NCBI GenBank assembly: GCA_910583605.1
Contig: CAJTXN010000001.1
Location: 186,001 to 250,000, forward strand
Source: an uncultured Lachnospiraceae bacterium
GTDB lineage: Bacteria > Bacillota > Clostridia > Lachnospirales > Lachnospiraceae
DNA length: 64,000 nt
Direction: 5' to 3'
The notes beneath the pieces are model-generated. The model did no database searches and was not told the DNA's origin. It saw only the letters and a list, made by a program, of their open reading frames with translations. A program made the translations under genes and the position numbers. The first letter of the stretch is position 1. Every line of letters starts with the position of its first letter. Positions 51,962 through 60,324 of this stretch are shown in pieces.

Positions 51962-51985
51962 CTGTCAAGTAATCATGCTTGACAG
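51962..51985. promoter_or_regulatory. Inverted repeat operator candidate 2 (ylxM-ffh promoter)
   Basis: CTGTCAAG, 8 bases (TAATCATG), CTTGACAG: a perfect 8-bp inverted repeat immediately after the -10 box and 46 bp from the first copy. As RNA it could also fold as a hairpin just ahead of the ylxM start. Confidence 0.6.
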
Positions 51986-51997
51986 GTTTGGTGAATT

Positions 51998-52342
51998 ATG
52001 ATAAAGATAGTGGAACAATCATTGTTATATGATTTTTACGGTGAATTACTGACAAAACATCAAAAGGAAATATATGAAGATGTTGTGATTCATGATTATT
52101 CTTTGAGTGAGATTGCCAATGAGAAAGGTATCAGCCGACAGGGTGTTCATGATTTGATAAAAAGATGTGATAAGACACTGAGAGGGTATGAAGATAAGCT
52201 TCATCTGGTGGAACGTTTTATGAATACAAAGCAGGATGTCCTGACGATTCGCCAGCTTGCAGATGAGTTTAAGGCAACATCTGATATGAAATTGATTGAC
52301 AAAATATCTGATATTTCCTATAAGATTTTAGAGGAAATATAA
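51998..52342 (+). CDS. ylxM: YlxM/p13 family helix-turn-helix protein
   Basis: 114 residues of the UPF0122 family. A sigma-70 region 4-like HTH is seen in YSLSEIANEKGISRQGVHDLIKRCDKTL. YlxM is regularly encoded upstream of ffh in Firmicutes and has been linked to signal recognition particle function; whether it binds DNA or 4.5S/scRNA is not settled. GGTTTGGTG is a poor ribosome binding site, and the ATG at 51998 fits the family start. It lies directly after a repeated inverted motif, so autoregulation is possible. ffh follows after 13 bases. Confidence 0.94.
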   Translation: MIKIVEQSLLYDFYGELLTKHQKEIYEDVVIHDYSLSEIANEKGISRQGVHDLIKRCDKTLRGYEDKLHLVERFMNTKQDVLTIRQLADEFKATSDMKLIDKISDISYKILEEI

Positions 52343-52355
52343 TGGAGGATTTTGA

Positions 52356-53699
52356 ATGGCATTTGAAAGTTTATCGGATAAACTGCAGAATATATTTAAG
52401 AACCTGAAAGGAAAAGGAAAGCTGTCGGAAGCGGATGTGAAAGCTTCTTTAAAAGAAGTTAAAATGGCGCTTTTGGAAGCAGATGTTAACTTTAAGGTGG
52501 TAAAGCAGTTTATAAAGTCAATTGAAGAACGGGCCGTAGGCTCGGAAGTCATGACCAGTCTTACACCCGGTCAGATGGTGATTAAGATCGTAAATGAAGA
52601 AATGATTTCTCTAATGGGCAGTGAAACCACGGAGATTTCATTAAAGCCACAGAATGAAATAACCGTCATTATGATGGCAGGTCTTCAGGGTGCAGGTAAG
52701 ACAACGACTACGGCAAAGATTGCGGGAAAGCTGAAAGCAAAAGGCCGACATCCGCTGCTGGCTGCCTGCGACGTATATCGTCCGGCGGCGGTGGAACAGT
52801 TAAAGATTAACGGAGAAAAGCAGGGAGTACCTGTATTTTCCATGGGCACAGGCCACAGTCCCGTTAATATTGCGAAAGCAGCCATTGAACATGCCGCTAA
52901 GAATGATAATAATGTGGTCATTCTGGATACCGCAGGCCGTCTGCATGTGGATGAAGACATGATGGATGAGCTGGTCCGGATTAAAGAGGCCATCGGGGTA
53001 GACCAGACCATACTGGTGGTGGATGCCATGACGGGTCAGGATGCGGTAAACGTATCTTCCATGTTTAATGACAAGATTGGCATTGACGGTGTGATTCTTA
53101 CCAAGCTGGATGGAGATACCAGAGGCGGTGCGGCGCTTTCCATTCGTTCCGTTACCGGTAAGCCTATTTTATATATCGGTATGGGTGAGAAGCTTTCCGA
53201 CCTGGAACAGTTTTACCCGGACCGAATGGCTTCAAGAATCCTTGGCATGGGCGATATCCTGACGCTGATTGAAAAAGCGGAACAGGTAGTGGATGAAGAA
53301 AAGGCCAAAGAACTGGAAAAGAAAATCAGAAAAGCCGAGTTTGGTTTTGACGATTATCTGGAACAGATGCAGCAGATAAAGAAAATGGGAAGTCTGGAGG
53401 ATATTATCGGAATGATTCCGGGAATGAGTGACCAGTTAAAAGGCGCGGCCCTTCCGGATGAAAAGGTTCTGGGCAGGACAGAAGCCATCATTTATTCCAT
53501 GACGCCTCAGGAGAGAAGTAATCCTTCGATTCTGAATCCGTCCAGAAAAACCAGAATTGCCAAAGGTGCAGGTGTGGATATTGCAGAAGTGAACCGGCTT
53601 GTAAAACAGTTTGAACAGAGCCGTAAGATGATGAAGCAGATGTCCGGTATGTTTGGTGGTAAAGGTGGTAAAAAAGGCAGGTTTCGGCTTCCTTTTTAA
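52356..53699 (+). CDS. ffh: Signal recognition particle protein Ffh
   Basis: 447 residues. N domain (about 1-88); G domain with GLQGAGKTTTTAKIAGKLK, ACDVYRPAAVEQL, DTAGRLHVDE, TKLDGDTRGGAAL and GMGEKLSDLEQF; and methionine-rich M domain (about 300-447, MASRILGMGDIL ... MMKQMSGMFGGKGGKKG) that binds signal peptides and the SRP RNA. Works with FtsY. GGAGG lies before the ATG. Confidence 0.98.
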   Translation: MAFESLSDKLQNIFKNLKGKGKLSEADVKASLKEVKMALLEADVNFKVVKQFIKSIEERAVGSEVMTSLTPGQMVIKIVNEEMISLMGSETTEISLKPQNEITVIMMAGLQGAGKTTTTAKIAGKLKAKGRHPLLAACDVYRPAAVEQLKINGEKQGVPVFSMGTGHSPVNIAKAAIEHAAKNDNNVVILDTAGRLHVDEDMMDELVRIKEAIGVDQTILVVDAMTGQDAVNVSSMFNDKIGIDGVILTKLDGDTRGGAALSIRSVTGKPILYIGMGEKLSDLEQFYPDRMASRILGMGDILTLIEKAEQVVDEEKAKELEKKIRKAEFGFDDYLEQMQQIKKMGSLEDIIGMIPGMSDQLKGAALPDEKVLGRTEAIIYSMTPQERSNPSILNPSRKTRIAKGAGVDIAEVNRLVKQFEQSRKMMKQMSGMFGGKGGKKGRFRLPF

Positions 53700-53742
53700 C
53701 ATATACACATTTTGAAAATCAGATTAAGGAGGTGAAAATGTA

Positions 53743-53988
53743 ATGGCAGTAAAGATCAGATTAAGAAGAATGGGACAGAAGAAGGCTCCTTTTTATAGAG
53801 TAGTAGTTTCTGATTCAAGATCACCTAGAGATGGTAAGTTTATCGAAGAAATCGGTACTTACGATCCAAATGTTGAGCCAAGCGCAATTAAGATAGATGC
53901 TGAAGCAGCTAAGAAATGGTTAAACAACGGCGCACAGCCGACAGAAACAGTTGCTAAGTTATTGAAGCATGCCGGCATTGAGAAATAA
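53743..53988 (+). CDS. rpsP: 30S ribosomal protein S16
   Basis: 81 residues beginning MAVKIRLRRMGQKKAPFYR and continuing RVVVSDSRSPRDGKFIE, the S16 hallmark. AAGGAGGTG lies 8-9 bases before the ATG. In operon with ffh and khpA. Confidence 0.98.
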   Translation: MAVKIRLRRMGQKKAPFYRVVVSDSRSPRDGKFIEEIGTYDPNVEPSAIKIDAEAAKKWLNNGAQPTETVAKLLKHAGIEK

Positions 53989-54007
53989 GGCTAGTGGAGG
54001 TGAAGTA

Positions 54008-54238
54008 ATGAAAGAATTAGTCGAAATACTTGCAAAAGCACTAGTTGATTCACCGGAAGAAGTTGTGGTAACGGAACATGAAGATGAGAAGGGAACAGTA
54101 ATTGAACTGAAAGTTGCCTCATCGGATATGGGAAAGGTTATCGGGAAACAGGGAAGGATAGCGAAAGCTATTCGCTCTGTTGTTAAAGCAGCAGCTTTTC
54201 GGGAAAACAAAAAAGTTATTGTTGAGATAGTACAATAA
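54008..54238 (+). CDS. khpA: KH-domain RNA-binding protein KhpA
   Basis: 76 residues; one KH domain with GKVIGKQGRIAKAIRSVVKAA supplying the GxxG loop. KhpA pairs with KhpB (Jag) in Firmicutes to control cell elongation and division through mRNA binding. GGAGGTG lies 7 bases before ATG 54008. The longer frame from 53969 overlaps rpsP and is not real. Position between rpsP and rimM is conserved. Confidence 0.97.
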   Translation: MKELVEILAKALVDSPEEVVVTEHEDEKGTVIELKVASSDMGKVIGKQGRIAKAIRSVVKAAAFRENKKVIVEIVQ

Positions 54239-54249
54239 GAACAGAACAG

Positions 54250-54288
54250 GCTACTGCAAAACCCTGGGTTTTGTGGTAGCTTATTTTA
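54250..54288 (+). terminator. Hairpin between khpA and rimM (partial terminator)
   Basis: GCTACTGCAAAAC and GTTTTGTGGTAGC form a 13-bp stem with two G-U pairs, followed by TTATTTTAT. The tail is interrupted, so readthrough into rimM-trmD is likely; it may set the relative expression of the two operon halves. Confidence 0.6.
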
Positions 54289-54322
54289 TAGAAAGATTTT
54301 GACAGGCAGAACGGAGGAAACT

Positions 54323-54877
54323 ATGGAAGATATGTTAAGAGTCGGAGTAATTTCATCCACACACGGATTGAAAGGTGAAGTTAAGGTATTTCCGACCACA
54401 GATGACGTTTCAAGATTCAGCAGTCTGAAAAAGGTTTTTATTGAAACGAATCCTAAGAATAAGACAGGCAAAGCCGGTACTGAAATTCAGGAACTGGAAG
54501 TAGAAGGCGTGAAGTATTTTAAACAGTTTGCCATTGTAAAATTTATGGGAATCAATTCTATTGATGAAGTGGAGAAGTACAAGGGCAAAGATTTGATGAT
54601 TCGGCGGGAGGATGCGGTTCCGTTGGAAGAAAATGAATATTTTATCGCGGATTTAATCGGTTTAACGGTGATTGATGAGACAGACGGAACGGAAATCGGT
54701 ACGCTGATGGATGTGATTCAGACCGGCGCCAATGATGTTTACCAGATCAGGACACTGCCGGGAATCACAAAAAACCAGCAGCTTTTACTGCCTGCCATAG
54801 AGCAGTGTGTCAAAGAAGTGGATATAGAAAACAGGGTGATGAAAGTGCATATCATGAAAGGATTATTGGATTTATGA
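54323..54877 (+). CDS. rimM: 16S rRNA processing protein RimM
   Basis: 184 residues: an N-terminal RimM beta-barrel (LRVGVISSTHGLKGEVKVFPTTD, about 4-95) and a C-terminal PRC-barrel (about 100-180, YFIADLIGLTVIDE). It aids assembly of the 30S head. GGAGG lies 6 bases before ATG 54323; the frame from 54299 precedes this site. Its stop overlaps the trmD start by 4 bases (ATGA). Confidence 0.97.
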   Translation: MEDMLRVGVISSTHGLKGEVKVFPTTDDVSRFSSLKKVFIETNPKNKTGKAGTEIQELEVEGVKYFKQFAIVKFMGINSIDEVEKYKGKDLMIRREDAVPLEENEYFIADLIGLTVIDETDGTEIGTLMDVIQTGANDVYQIRTLPGITKNQQLLLPAIEQCVKEVDIENRVMKVHIMKGLLDL

Positions 54878-55566
54878 GATTTCATGTTTTAACATTATTT
54901 CCGGAAATGGTTTTGGACGGACTGAATACCAGTATTATCGGGCGTGCCATTCAGAACGGGAAAATCGGATTGGAAGCCGTCAATATCCGGGATTTTGCCA
55001 CGAATAAACATATGAAAGTAGATGATTATCCCTATGGTGGCGGAGCCGGTATGGTGATGCAGGCGGAACCGGTCTATCTGGCATATCGGTCTGTGGAGGA
55101 GCGGATATCTGTTTTATCTGAAACCGAAAAAAAACCAAGGGTTATATATTTAACGCCCCAGGGAAGTGTATTTAACCAGCGAATGGCAGAAGATTTATCA
55201 AAAGAGGAAGATTTAATATTTTTGTGCGGACATTATGAAGGTATTGATGAACGGGTACTGGAAATGATTGTGACGGATCATGTTTCCATTGGGGATTATG
55301 TACTGACCGGCGGGGAATTACCGGCAATGGTAATCATTGATACCATATCCAGACTGGTGGAGGGCGTCCTGCACAATGATGATTCTGCCAGATATGAATC
55401 TTTTGCGGACAACCGTCTGGAATATCCCCAGTACACCAGGCCGGAGGAATTCATGGGCAGGAAGGTACCGGAAGTGTTGCTGTCCGGAAATCATGCAAAG
55501 ATTGCCGAGTGGCGGGAGGAAGAATCTTTAAAGCGGACCAGAGAGCGGCGGCCGGATTTGCTTTGA
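54874..55566 (+). CDS. trmD: tRNA (guanine-37-N1)-methyltransferase TrmD
   Basis: 230 residues of the trefoil-knot SPOUT family. Landmarks: FHVLTLFPEMV, DDYPYGGGAGMVMQAEPV, LCGHYEGIDERVLE and SIGDYVLTGGELPAM. It makes m1G37, preventing frameshifting. AAAGGA lies before the ATG, which overlaps the rimM stop. rplS normally follows directly; here it is displaced by about 4.7 kb. Confidence 0.98.
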   Translation: MRFHVLTLFPEMVLDGLNTSIIGRAIQNGKIGLEAVNIRDFATNKHMKVDDYPYGGGAGMVMQAEPVYLAYRSVEERISVLSETEKKPRVIYLTPQGSVFNQRMAEDLSKEEDLIFLCGHYEGIDERVLEMIVTDHVSIGDYVLTGGELPAMVIIDTISRLVEGVLHNDDSARYESFADNRLEYPQYTRPEEFMGRKVPEVLLSGNHAKIAEWREEESLKRTRERRPDLL

Positions 55567-55635
55567 ACAGAAAAATATATTTACATCGATTATGATATGA
55601 GTATGGATTATTTTGATTTGGAGGTAATAAAAAAT

Positions 55636-55824
55636 ATGAAAAAAATAAAAAGAATAAGCATTAGGAAATTACTTTCACTTATGTTGATAATCGCTGTTTT
55701 ATCTACAAATATTAAGTTGAATGAATTTGTAGTTCATGCAAAAGATATACAATTATTTGTCACATTGTATTTGATAGATAACACGTCAGAACAGTGGATT
55801 ATAAAGAAAAATATAATCCTATAA
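55636..55824 (+). pseudogene. Signal-peptide fragment of the VWA/TSP3 surface protein
   Basis: 62 codons starting MKKIKRISIRKLLSLMLIIA, a good signal peptide with cleavage probably after VVHA. GGAGG lies 11 bases before ATG 55636. The frame ends at TAA 55822-55824, while the large protein begins in the -1 frame with a 31-base overlap (from 55794). So the export signal and the mature protein are separated by a frameshift near 55780-55815. The sequence here is GTGGATTATAAAGAAAAATATAATCC; no strong slippery heptamer was found. It may be a mutation, sequencing error or, less probably, recoding. Confidence 0.6.
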
Positions 55825-58562
55825 GACTTAATAATGAAATAAACAAATATATATTTGCATATGAGTTGACAGAATCTGATGAAGGAAAATCTACTTTACG
55901 TTTTTGGCGAGGAAATGAGACAACATTATGGAATTGTTCTGTTTGCTTATCCTATCAAGAATATATAAAAGGTATAGATTGTATAAAAATATCAGGCTGG
56001 GATGATGAGGCGGTTTTAATAAATACAGAACTGTCAAAAACTGATAGTGATAGGGATGGATTAAGTAATCTTTTGGAAATTCAAATGGGCACTAATATGT
56101 ATAATCCTGATACAGATGGCGATGGTTTAGATGATGCATATGAATATTATTATCTAATGACTGACCCGGCTAAAATAGATACAGATGGCAATGGTATTAG
56201 TGATTTTTATGAAGATTTTGACGAGGATAACTTGATTAATGGTTTGGAATATAAAAATGGTACTGATCCGTATAAAAGAGATACCGATGACGATGGATTA
56301 GATGATTATAATGAGATTATTATATATGGGACAGATGCTTTAAAATACGATACTGATGCAGATGGACTTTCTGATATGGAGGATATGGGGTTTGGCTTTG
56401 ACCCATTGGTGTCTGATACTGATAATAATGGAATATTAGATGGAGATGAAAAAAGATATCAGATAAAAACAGCTAATGTCAGAAGTGGTGATAATAATCA
56501 AGTGAGAAAAGTAGCTGTTCAGATGAATCTTGGTGGCAATATAGAAAAAAGTGTTGAAATCCATGATGTATATGGAGAGGATTTACTTTCATCAGGTGTT
56601 GTTGGATTAATTGGTGTGCCTGTTGAAATTAAATCAGCGATTGATTTTGACGAGGCTATAATCACGTTTTATTATGATAAAGATAAACTTGGAAAAACCG
56701 AAGAAAGTGATCTTGCAATCTTATGGTACGACGAAGAAAATGATTGGTATCAAATTTTAGATCAAGAAAGTAATCTGATTGTTGAAGATTCAACGATAAG
56801 TTATAAAACGACTCACTTTTCTACATATATGTTAGTAGATAAAAAGATATGGTATAGTGCCTGGAAAGAAAATTTAGACTATAGAAACAATAATGTGTCG
56901 TATGATTTTACATATGTTGTAGATTGCTCTGGAAGTATGAGAGGTAATAAGATGTTAAGAGCAGCATCTGCAATGCTTGGTTTTGTAAAAACAATGTCAG
57001 AACATGATGAGGCAAGTATAGTAACATTTAATAGTAGTGCATGTTTAAAGCAAGAATTTACAGATAAGCAAACAATATTAAATAAATATAGTAATTTATT
57101 TGGGTTTCCTGCTTCAGGGGGAACGAATGTAGATAACGGATTAAAATTAGCAATAAGTCAATATGAACAAAAACAAAATGATAAGATACATGTTATGATT
57201 TTAATATGTGATGGAGATGTCAATTATAATTATTCAACGATTGAATTGGCAAAAAAAGCTAATATCATTATCTATACTATTAATTTAGGATATCAATCTG
57301 CTGATACTTATTTAAAAAAGATAGCAAGTGAAACAGGTGGAGAGTACTATTATTGTGAAAACTCTGATGATATTGAGACGATGATAGCAGATGTTCAAAG
57401 TAATACGATATATGAGGTTGATACAAAAGATACAGATAATGATGGTTTATATGATGTTTATGAAACTGTAGGTTTCAAATTGCAAAATGGAACAATTTTA
57501 AAGAGTGATCCAACAAAAATTGATACAGATGGTGATGGTTTAAGTGATTATGAAGAAACAGGAATTTTATATAATCTTAAATTATATGATGGATTAAATA
57601 ATACAAATGTGTTTAATAGAAAAATAGTATACATTGGAAATGGTGAATTTATATATGTACAATATGTAAAGGCAAAGAGTAACCCATCAGAATATGATAC
57701 AGATAATGATGGGTTAAATGACTATATTGATAAAACTCCTTGGTATGCATATTGTGGAGGAAATAATTATTCAAAAGTATCTTCTCATAAATCTTTAGAA
57801 TATAATGAAGAAAAAAATGCCTATATTTGTTCTTTTTGCGGTTTTGAAATTGTAGCGCCTGAATCAGAAGACAGAGAGATACTAAGTGTTGCTGATTATC
57901 GAACAATGGTTGCATTGAGTAATATGCTAATCCATTATACACTTGAAAGAGTAGCATATTATAGTGTTAATTCTAATTTATGTGTAAATGAAAAATTAAT
58001 AATTAATGAGATGAATGCCATCAGACTTAAATATAATAGTCAATATGCATATTCTGATGAGAAAGGAAATTGTATTAGCCTGAAATGCGAAATTGACAAT
58101 AAGAATGCACTGATTTTTATTGATGACAATAAAGTAACGACATTAAATTCATTATTTTATAATGGAACTGTAATTAATACTTTGAGTCTTTTATTTGGAT
58201 TTAGTGGAATGGGTGAATTATCGGCAATTGCAACATTAATTGGAGTAGGTGTTGATGACAGGTTATCAAATGAAGATATGATATCAATTGGTAATATAAT
58301 GATAAGTGCTTATGGTAGCATAAAAGATAATAGAATAGCAAGTATAGCATCTACAGGTATATCTGTAGTTTTGAGTGCCTATGATATTGCGACAGGTGAT
58401 ATAAATAAAGGAGATATTGAAATAAGAATATGTTTGCATAGAGGTGGATATGGAAGAAGCGCAGCACAATCTGTTGGAACATTTGTAATGGATAATAGAA
58501 ATAAACTGAAATTTGTGGAATATGCTGAATATGGATATGTTGATGAGGTAAAACCTGAATGA
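55794..58562 (+). CDS. Large VWA protein with thrombospondin type-3 calcium repeats
   Basis: 922 residues from a GTG. About residues 83-220 hold at least five DxDxDGxxD calcium-binding repeats (SDRDGLSN, DTDGDGLDD, DTDGNGISD, DTDDDGLDD, DTDADGLSD). A von Willebrand A domain follows (about 370-540) with the MIDAS motif VVDCSGSMRG and GGTNVDNG. Further repeats occur near 550-600 and 660-670. A CSFCG pair lies near 680, and the C-terminal ~200 residues include a hydrophobic glycine-rich stretch (about 790-830) and a basic GGYGRSAAQS segment. An export signal is expected but lies in another frame upstream. It is AT-rich compared with flanking genes. Its stop overlaps the next gene's start (ATGA). 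Adhesion or surface interaction is inferred from domains only. Confidence 0.8.
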   Translation: MDYKEKYNPIRLNNEINKYIFAYELTESDEGKSTLRFWRGNETTLWNCSVCLSYQEYIKGIDCIKISGWDDEAVLINTELSKTDSDRDGLSNLLEIQMGTNMYNPDTDGDGLDDAYEYYYLMTDPAKIDTDGNGISDFYEDFDEDNLINGLEYKNGTDPYKRDTDDDGLDDYNEIIIYGTDALKYDTDADGLSDMEDMGFGFDPLVSDTDNNGILDGDEKRYQIKTANVRSGDNNQVRKVAVQMNLGGNIEKSVEIHDVYGEDLLSSGVVGLIGVPVEIKSAIDFDEAIITFYYDKDKLGKTEESDLAILWYDEENDWYQILDQESNLIVEDSTISYKTTHFSTYMLVDKKIWYSAWKENLDYRNNNVSYDFTYVVDCSGSMRGNKMLRAASAMLGFVKTMSEHDEASIVTFNSSACLKQEFTDKQTILNKYSNLFGFPASGGTNVDNGLKLAISQYEQKQNDKIHVMILICDGDVNYNYSTIELAKKANIIIYTINLGYQSADTYLKKIASETGGEYYYCENSDDIETMIADVQSNTIYEVDTKDTDNDGLYDVYETVGFKLQNGTILKSDPTKIDTDGDGLSDYEETGILYNLKLYDGLNNTNVFNRKIVYIGNGEFIYVQYVKAKSNPSEYDTDNDGLNDYIDKTPWYAYCGGNNYSKVSSHKSLEYNEEKNAYICSFCGFEIVAPESEDREILSVADYRTMVALSNMLIHYTLERVAYYSVNSNLCVNEKLIINEMNAIRLKYNSQYAYSDEKGNCISLKCEIDNKNALIFIDDNKVTTLNSLFYNGTVINTLSLLFGFSGMGELSAIATLIGVGVDDRLSNEDMISIGNIMISAYGSIKDNRIASIASTGISVVLSAYDIATGDINKGDIEIRICLHRGGYGRSAAQSVGTFVMDNRNKLKFVEYAEYGYVDEVKPE

Positions 58563-59674
58563 ATAAGTTAAAACATGAAAAAAATTTTGAAATTGCAAAA
58601 GATGTCATAACATATTTGTTTTGCAAAATCTATGCATTGATAATCTTATGTTTCATGTTAAATACAGTGATTGGGTTGCAACAGAATATTATTTTATATA
58701 TTCTTTATGTAACCATTATTAGTTATGTTATAATGGAAATTGCTATTATTTTCAAAAAAAATACAAATAATATTCTAAATATAGTAAGAAAAAAAATATA
58801 TATTTGGATATTTATTTTGTTATTTTTCCTGTATGAATATCTTATCAATGACCCGCTTCATTTGAAAAAAATTCGTATATCAAATAGAATTAAAATCTAT
58901 GTATGTGCCTGCCTGATGTTATCAGGATTTATTATACGCCTGATACAAAATAAAATGGTTCATAACGTTTATCAAAAACATATGGATGATGAAAGGTATA
59001 TTCGACATTGTAGTAAAATTTATCACTCTCTAATAAGAAAAACGGGTAAATCAAGATGTCCGTGGTGTGGAGAATTATCTGATATCCGTGCAAATGCCTT
59101 TCGGCAAAATACAATAAAATCTGATAAATGTAATATATGTGGAAGATATGCCATACCATATAATAACGTATTAGAAAAAATTTTAAATCCTGGTATAGAT
59201 ATAGCAATCTGGGTGCTACTGATATTTATAAAAAGATTTCTGTTACTGGCAGGTATAATATATTTGATGGCAAAACTCTTTTATTATAATTTCTTCCGAA
59301 ATTACGTTCCATATAAAAGAATAAACGGAAAGGATAAAAACACCAGAGTTTCCGAAGAAAAACTGAAAGAAGAGTTTTTATTTAATGCAAACATTAAGTT
59401 TTGTTTGCCGTTGTGGAAAATATTTAAGTTTTGGAACAATAGAATTTTAATAATCATTGCTGTTGATGAAAGCGGAACCGCTATTTCGCATCCGTTATGT
59501 GTAAGGATAATCAGAGATAGAAATAAATTTAAATTGACAAAGATTGTTAATCCGGTTAAATTTAATAGTAGTGATTGTAAAAGATTTTTTGTATATCTTG
59601 GAGATGATAAAATTGGGGAAGGAACGGTAGCAATATATCAGGAAGGTATAAGAAACAATGCAGAAAATAATTAA
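58559..59674 (+). CDS. Multi-pass membrane protein with cytoplasmic or exposed zinc ribbon
   Basis: 371 residues, no family recognised. Hydrophobic segments occur near 18-40, 42-64, 80-97, 110-130 and 214-240. Between the fourth and fifth lies a CPWC (167-170) ... CNIC (191-194) pair typical of a zinc ribbon. A C-terminal ~110-residue domain (IIIAVDESGTAISHPLCVRI ...) is mostly beta in character. The start overlaps the VWA gene stop by four bases, so the two are translationally coupled. Strongly AT-rich, with many ATA and AGA codons. Its role may be to process, anchor or handle the VWA protein; this is inference from coupling. Confidence 0.75.
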   Translation: MNKLKHEKNFEIAKDVITYLFCKIYALIILCFMLNTVIGLQQNIILYILYVTIISYVIMEIAIIFKKNTNNILNIVRKKIYIWIFILLFFLYEYLINDPLHLKKIRISNRIKIYVCACLMLSGFIIRLIQNKMVHNVYQKHMDDERYIRHCSKIYHSLIRKTGKSRCPWCGELSDIRANAFRQNTIKSDKCNICGRYAIPYNNVLEKILNPGIDIAIWVLLIFIKRFLLLAGIIYLMAKLFYYNFFRNYVPYKRINGKDKNTRVSEEKLKEEFLFNANIKFCLPLWKIFKFWNNRILIIIAVDESGTAISHPLCVRIIRDRNKFKLTKIVNPVKFNSSDCKRFFVYLGDDKIGEGTVAIYQEGIRNNAENN

Positions 59675-60167
59675 CGATATGTATCTGAATAACCTGCCGA
59701 ATACCATTTATGATTATAAAAAGGCTGCAATCGAAGATATGGAAGAATTGGTTCGAACAAGAATTATTGTTCTCCGTGCGGCAAATCGGTTATCCGATGA
59801 TGTGGATATGTCTGTAATAGAAAAGCAGTCATATGAGTATTATAAACATGCACTGAAGACCGGAGAACATATTGCATATCTGGTATATGATAACGGAAGG
59901 GTTATCGGTACAGGCGGAGTAAGTTTTTATCGGGTTATGCCGACATATCATAATTCAAGCGGGAAAAAGGCTTATATTATGAATATGTATACCATACCGG
60001 GTTACCGCAGACAGGGAATCGCATATCATACATTGGATTTACTGGTAAAAGCTGCAAAAGTACAGGGCGCATTACAGATTGCTTTGGAAGCAACGGATAT
60101 GGGGCGGCCGTTGTATGAGAAATATGGATTTACAGGCATGAAAGATGAAATGGAACTGATGTGGTAA
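59658..60167 (+). CDS. GNAT family N-acetyltransferase
   Basis: 169 residues. The acetyl-CoA loop is YTIPGYRRQGIAYHTLDLL, with the preceding YIMNM strand and a C-terminal GRPLYEKYGFTGMKDEMELM. The substrate cannot be predicted. AGGAAGG lies about 11 bases before ATG 59658, which overlaps the membrane protein gene by 17 bases. Its composition is closer to the chromosomal norm than the two genes before it, so it may belong to the old trmD-rplS interval or be a separate arrival. Confidence 0.88.
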   Translation: MQKIINDMYLNNLPNTIYDYKKAAIEDMEELVRTRIIVLRAANRLSDDVDMSVIEKQSYEYYKHALKTGEHIAYLVYDNGRVIGTGGVSFYRVMPTYHNSSGKKAYIMNMYTIPGYRRQGIAYHTLDLLVKAAKVQGALQIALEATDMGRPLYEKYGFTGMKDEMELMW

Positions 60168-60324
60168 AGAAAACGGAAAAATCAACCAAACAGCAGGAAG
60201 GAATGAAAAATCTGCTTGCCAAATATTGAATTATATGGTAAAGTTGTATCGTTGTGAGAATTGGATGTTCCGCTTTTACATGAAATGTATTATTGAACAC
60301 CGGAATTTTAAGGAGGTCACACAA

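Noticed and set aside
55780..55830. Programmed -1 frameshift joining signal peptide and VWA protein
   Set aside because: The direction fits, but no X-XXY-YYZ slippery heptamer or downstream hairpin was found; mutation or sequence error is simpler.
55567..60324. Prophage or transposon in the trmD-rplS gap
   Set aside because: No integrase, transposase, terminal repeats or target duplication was seen.
60168..60324. Conserved L19 leader RNA before rplS
   Set aside because: An autoregulatory L19 leader is known in Firmicutes, but no clear matching structure could be recognised by eye here.
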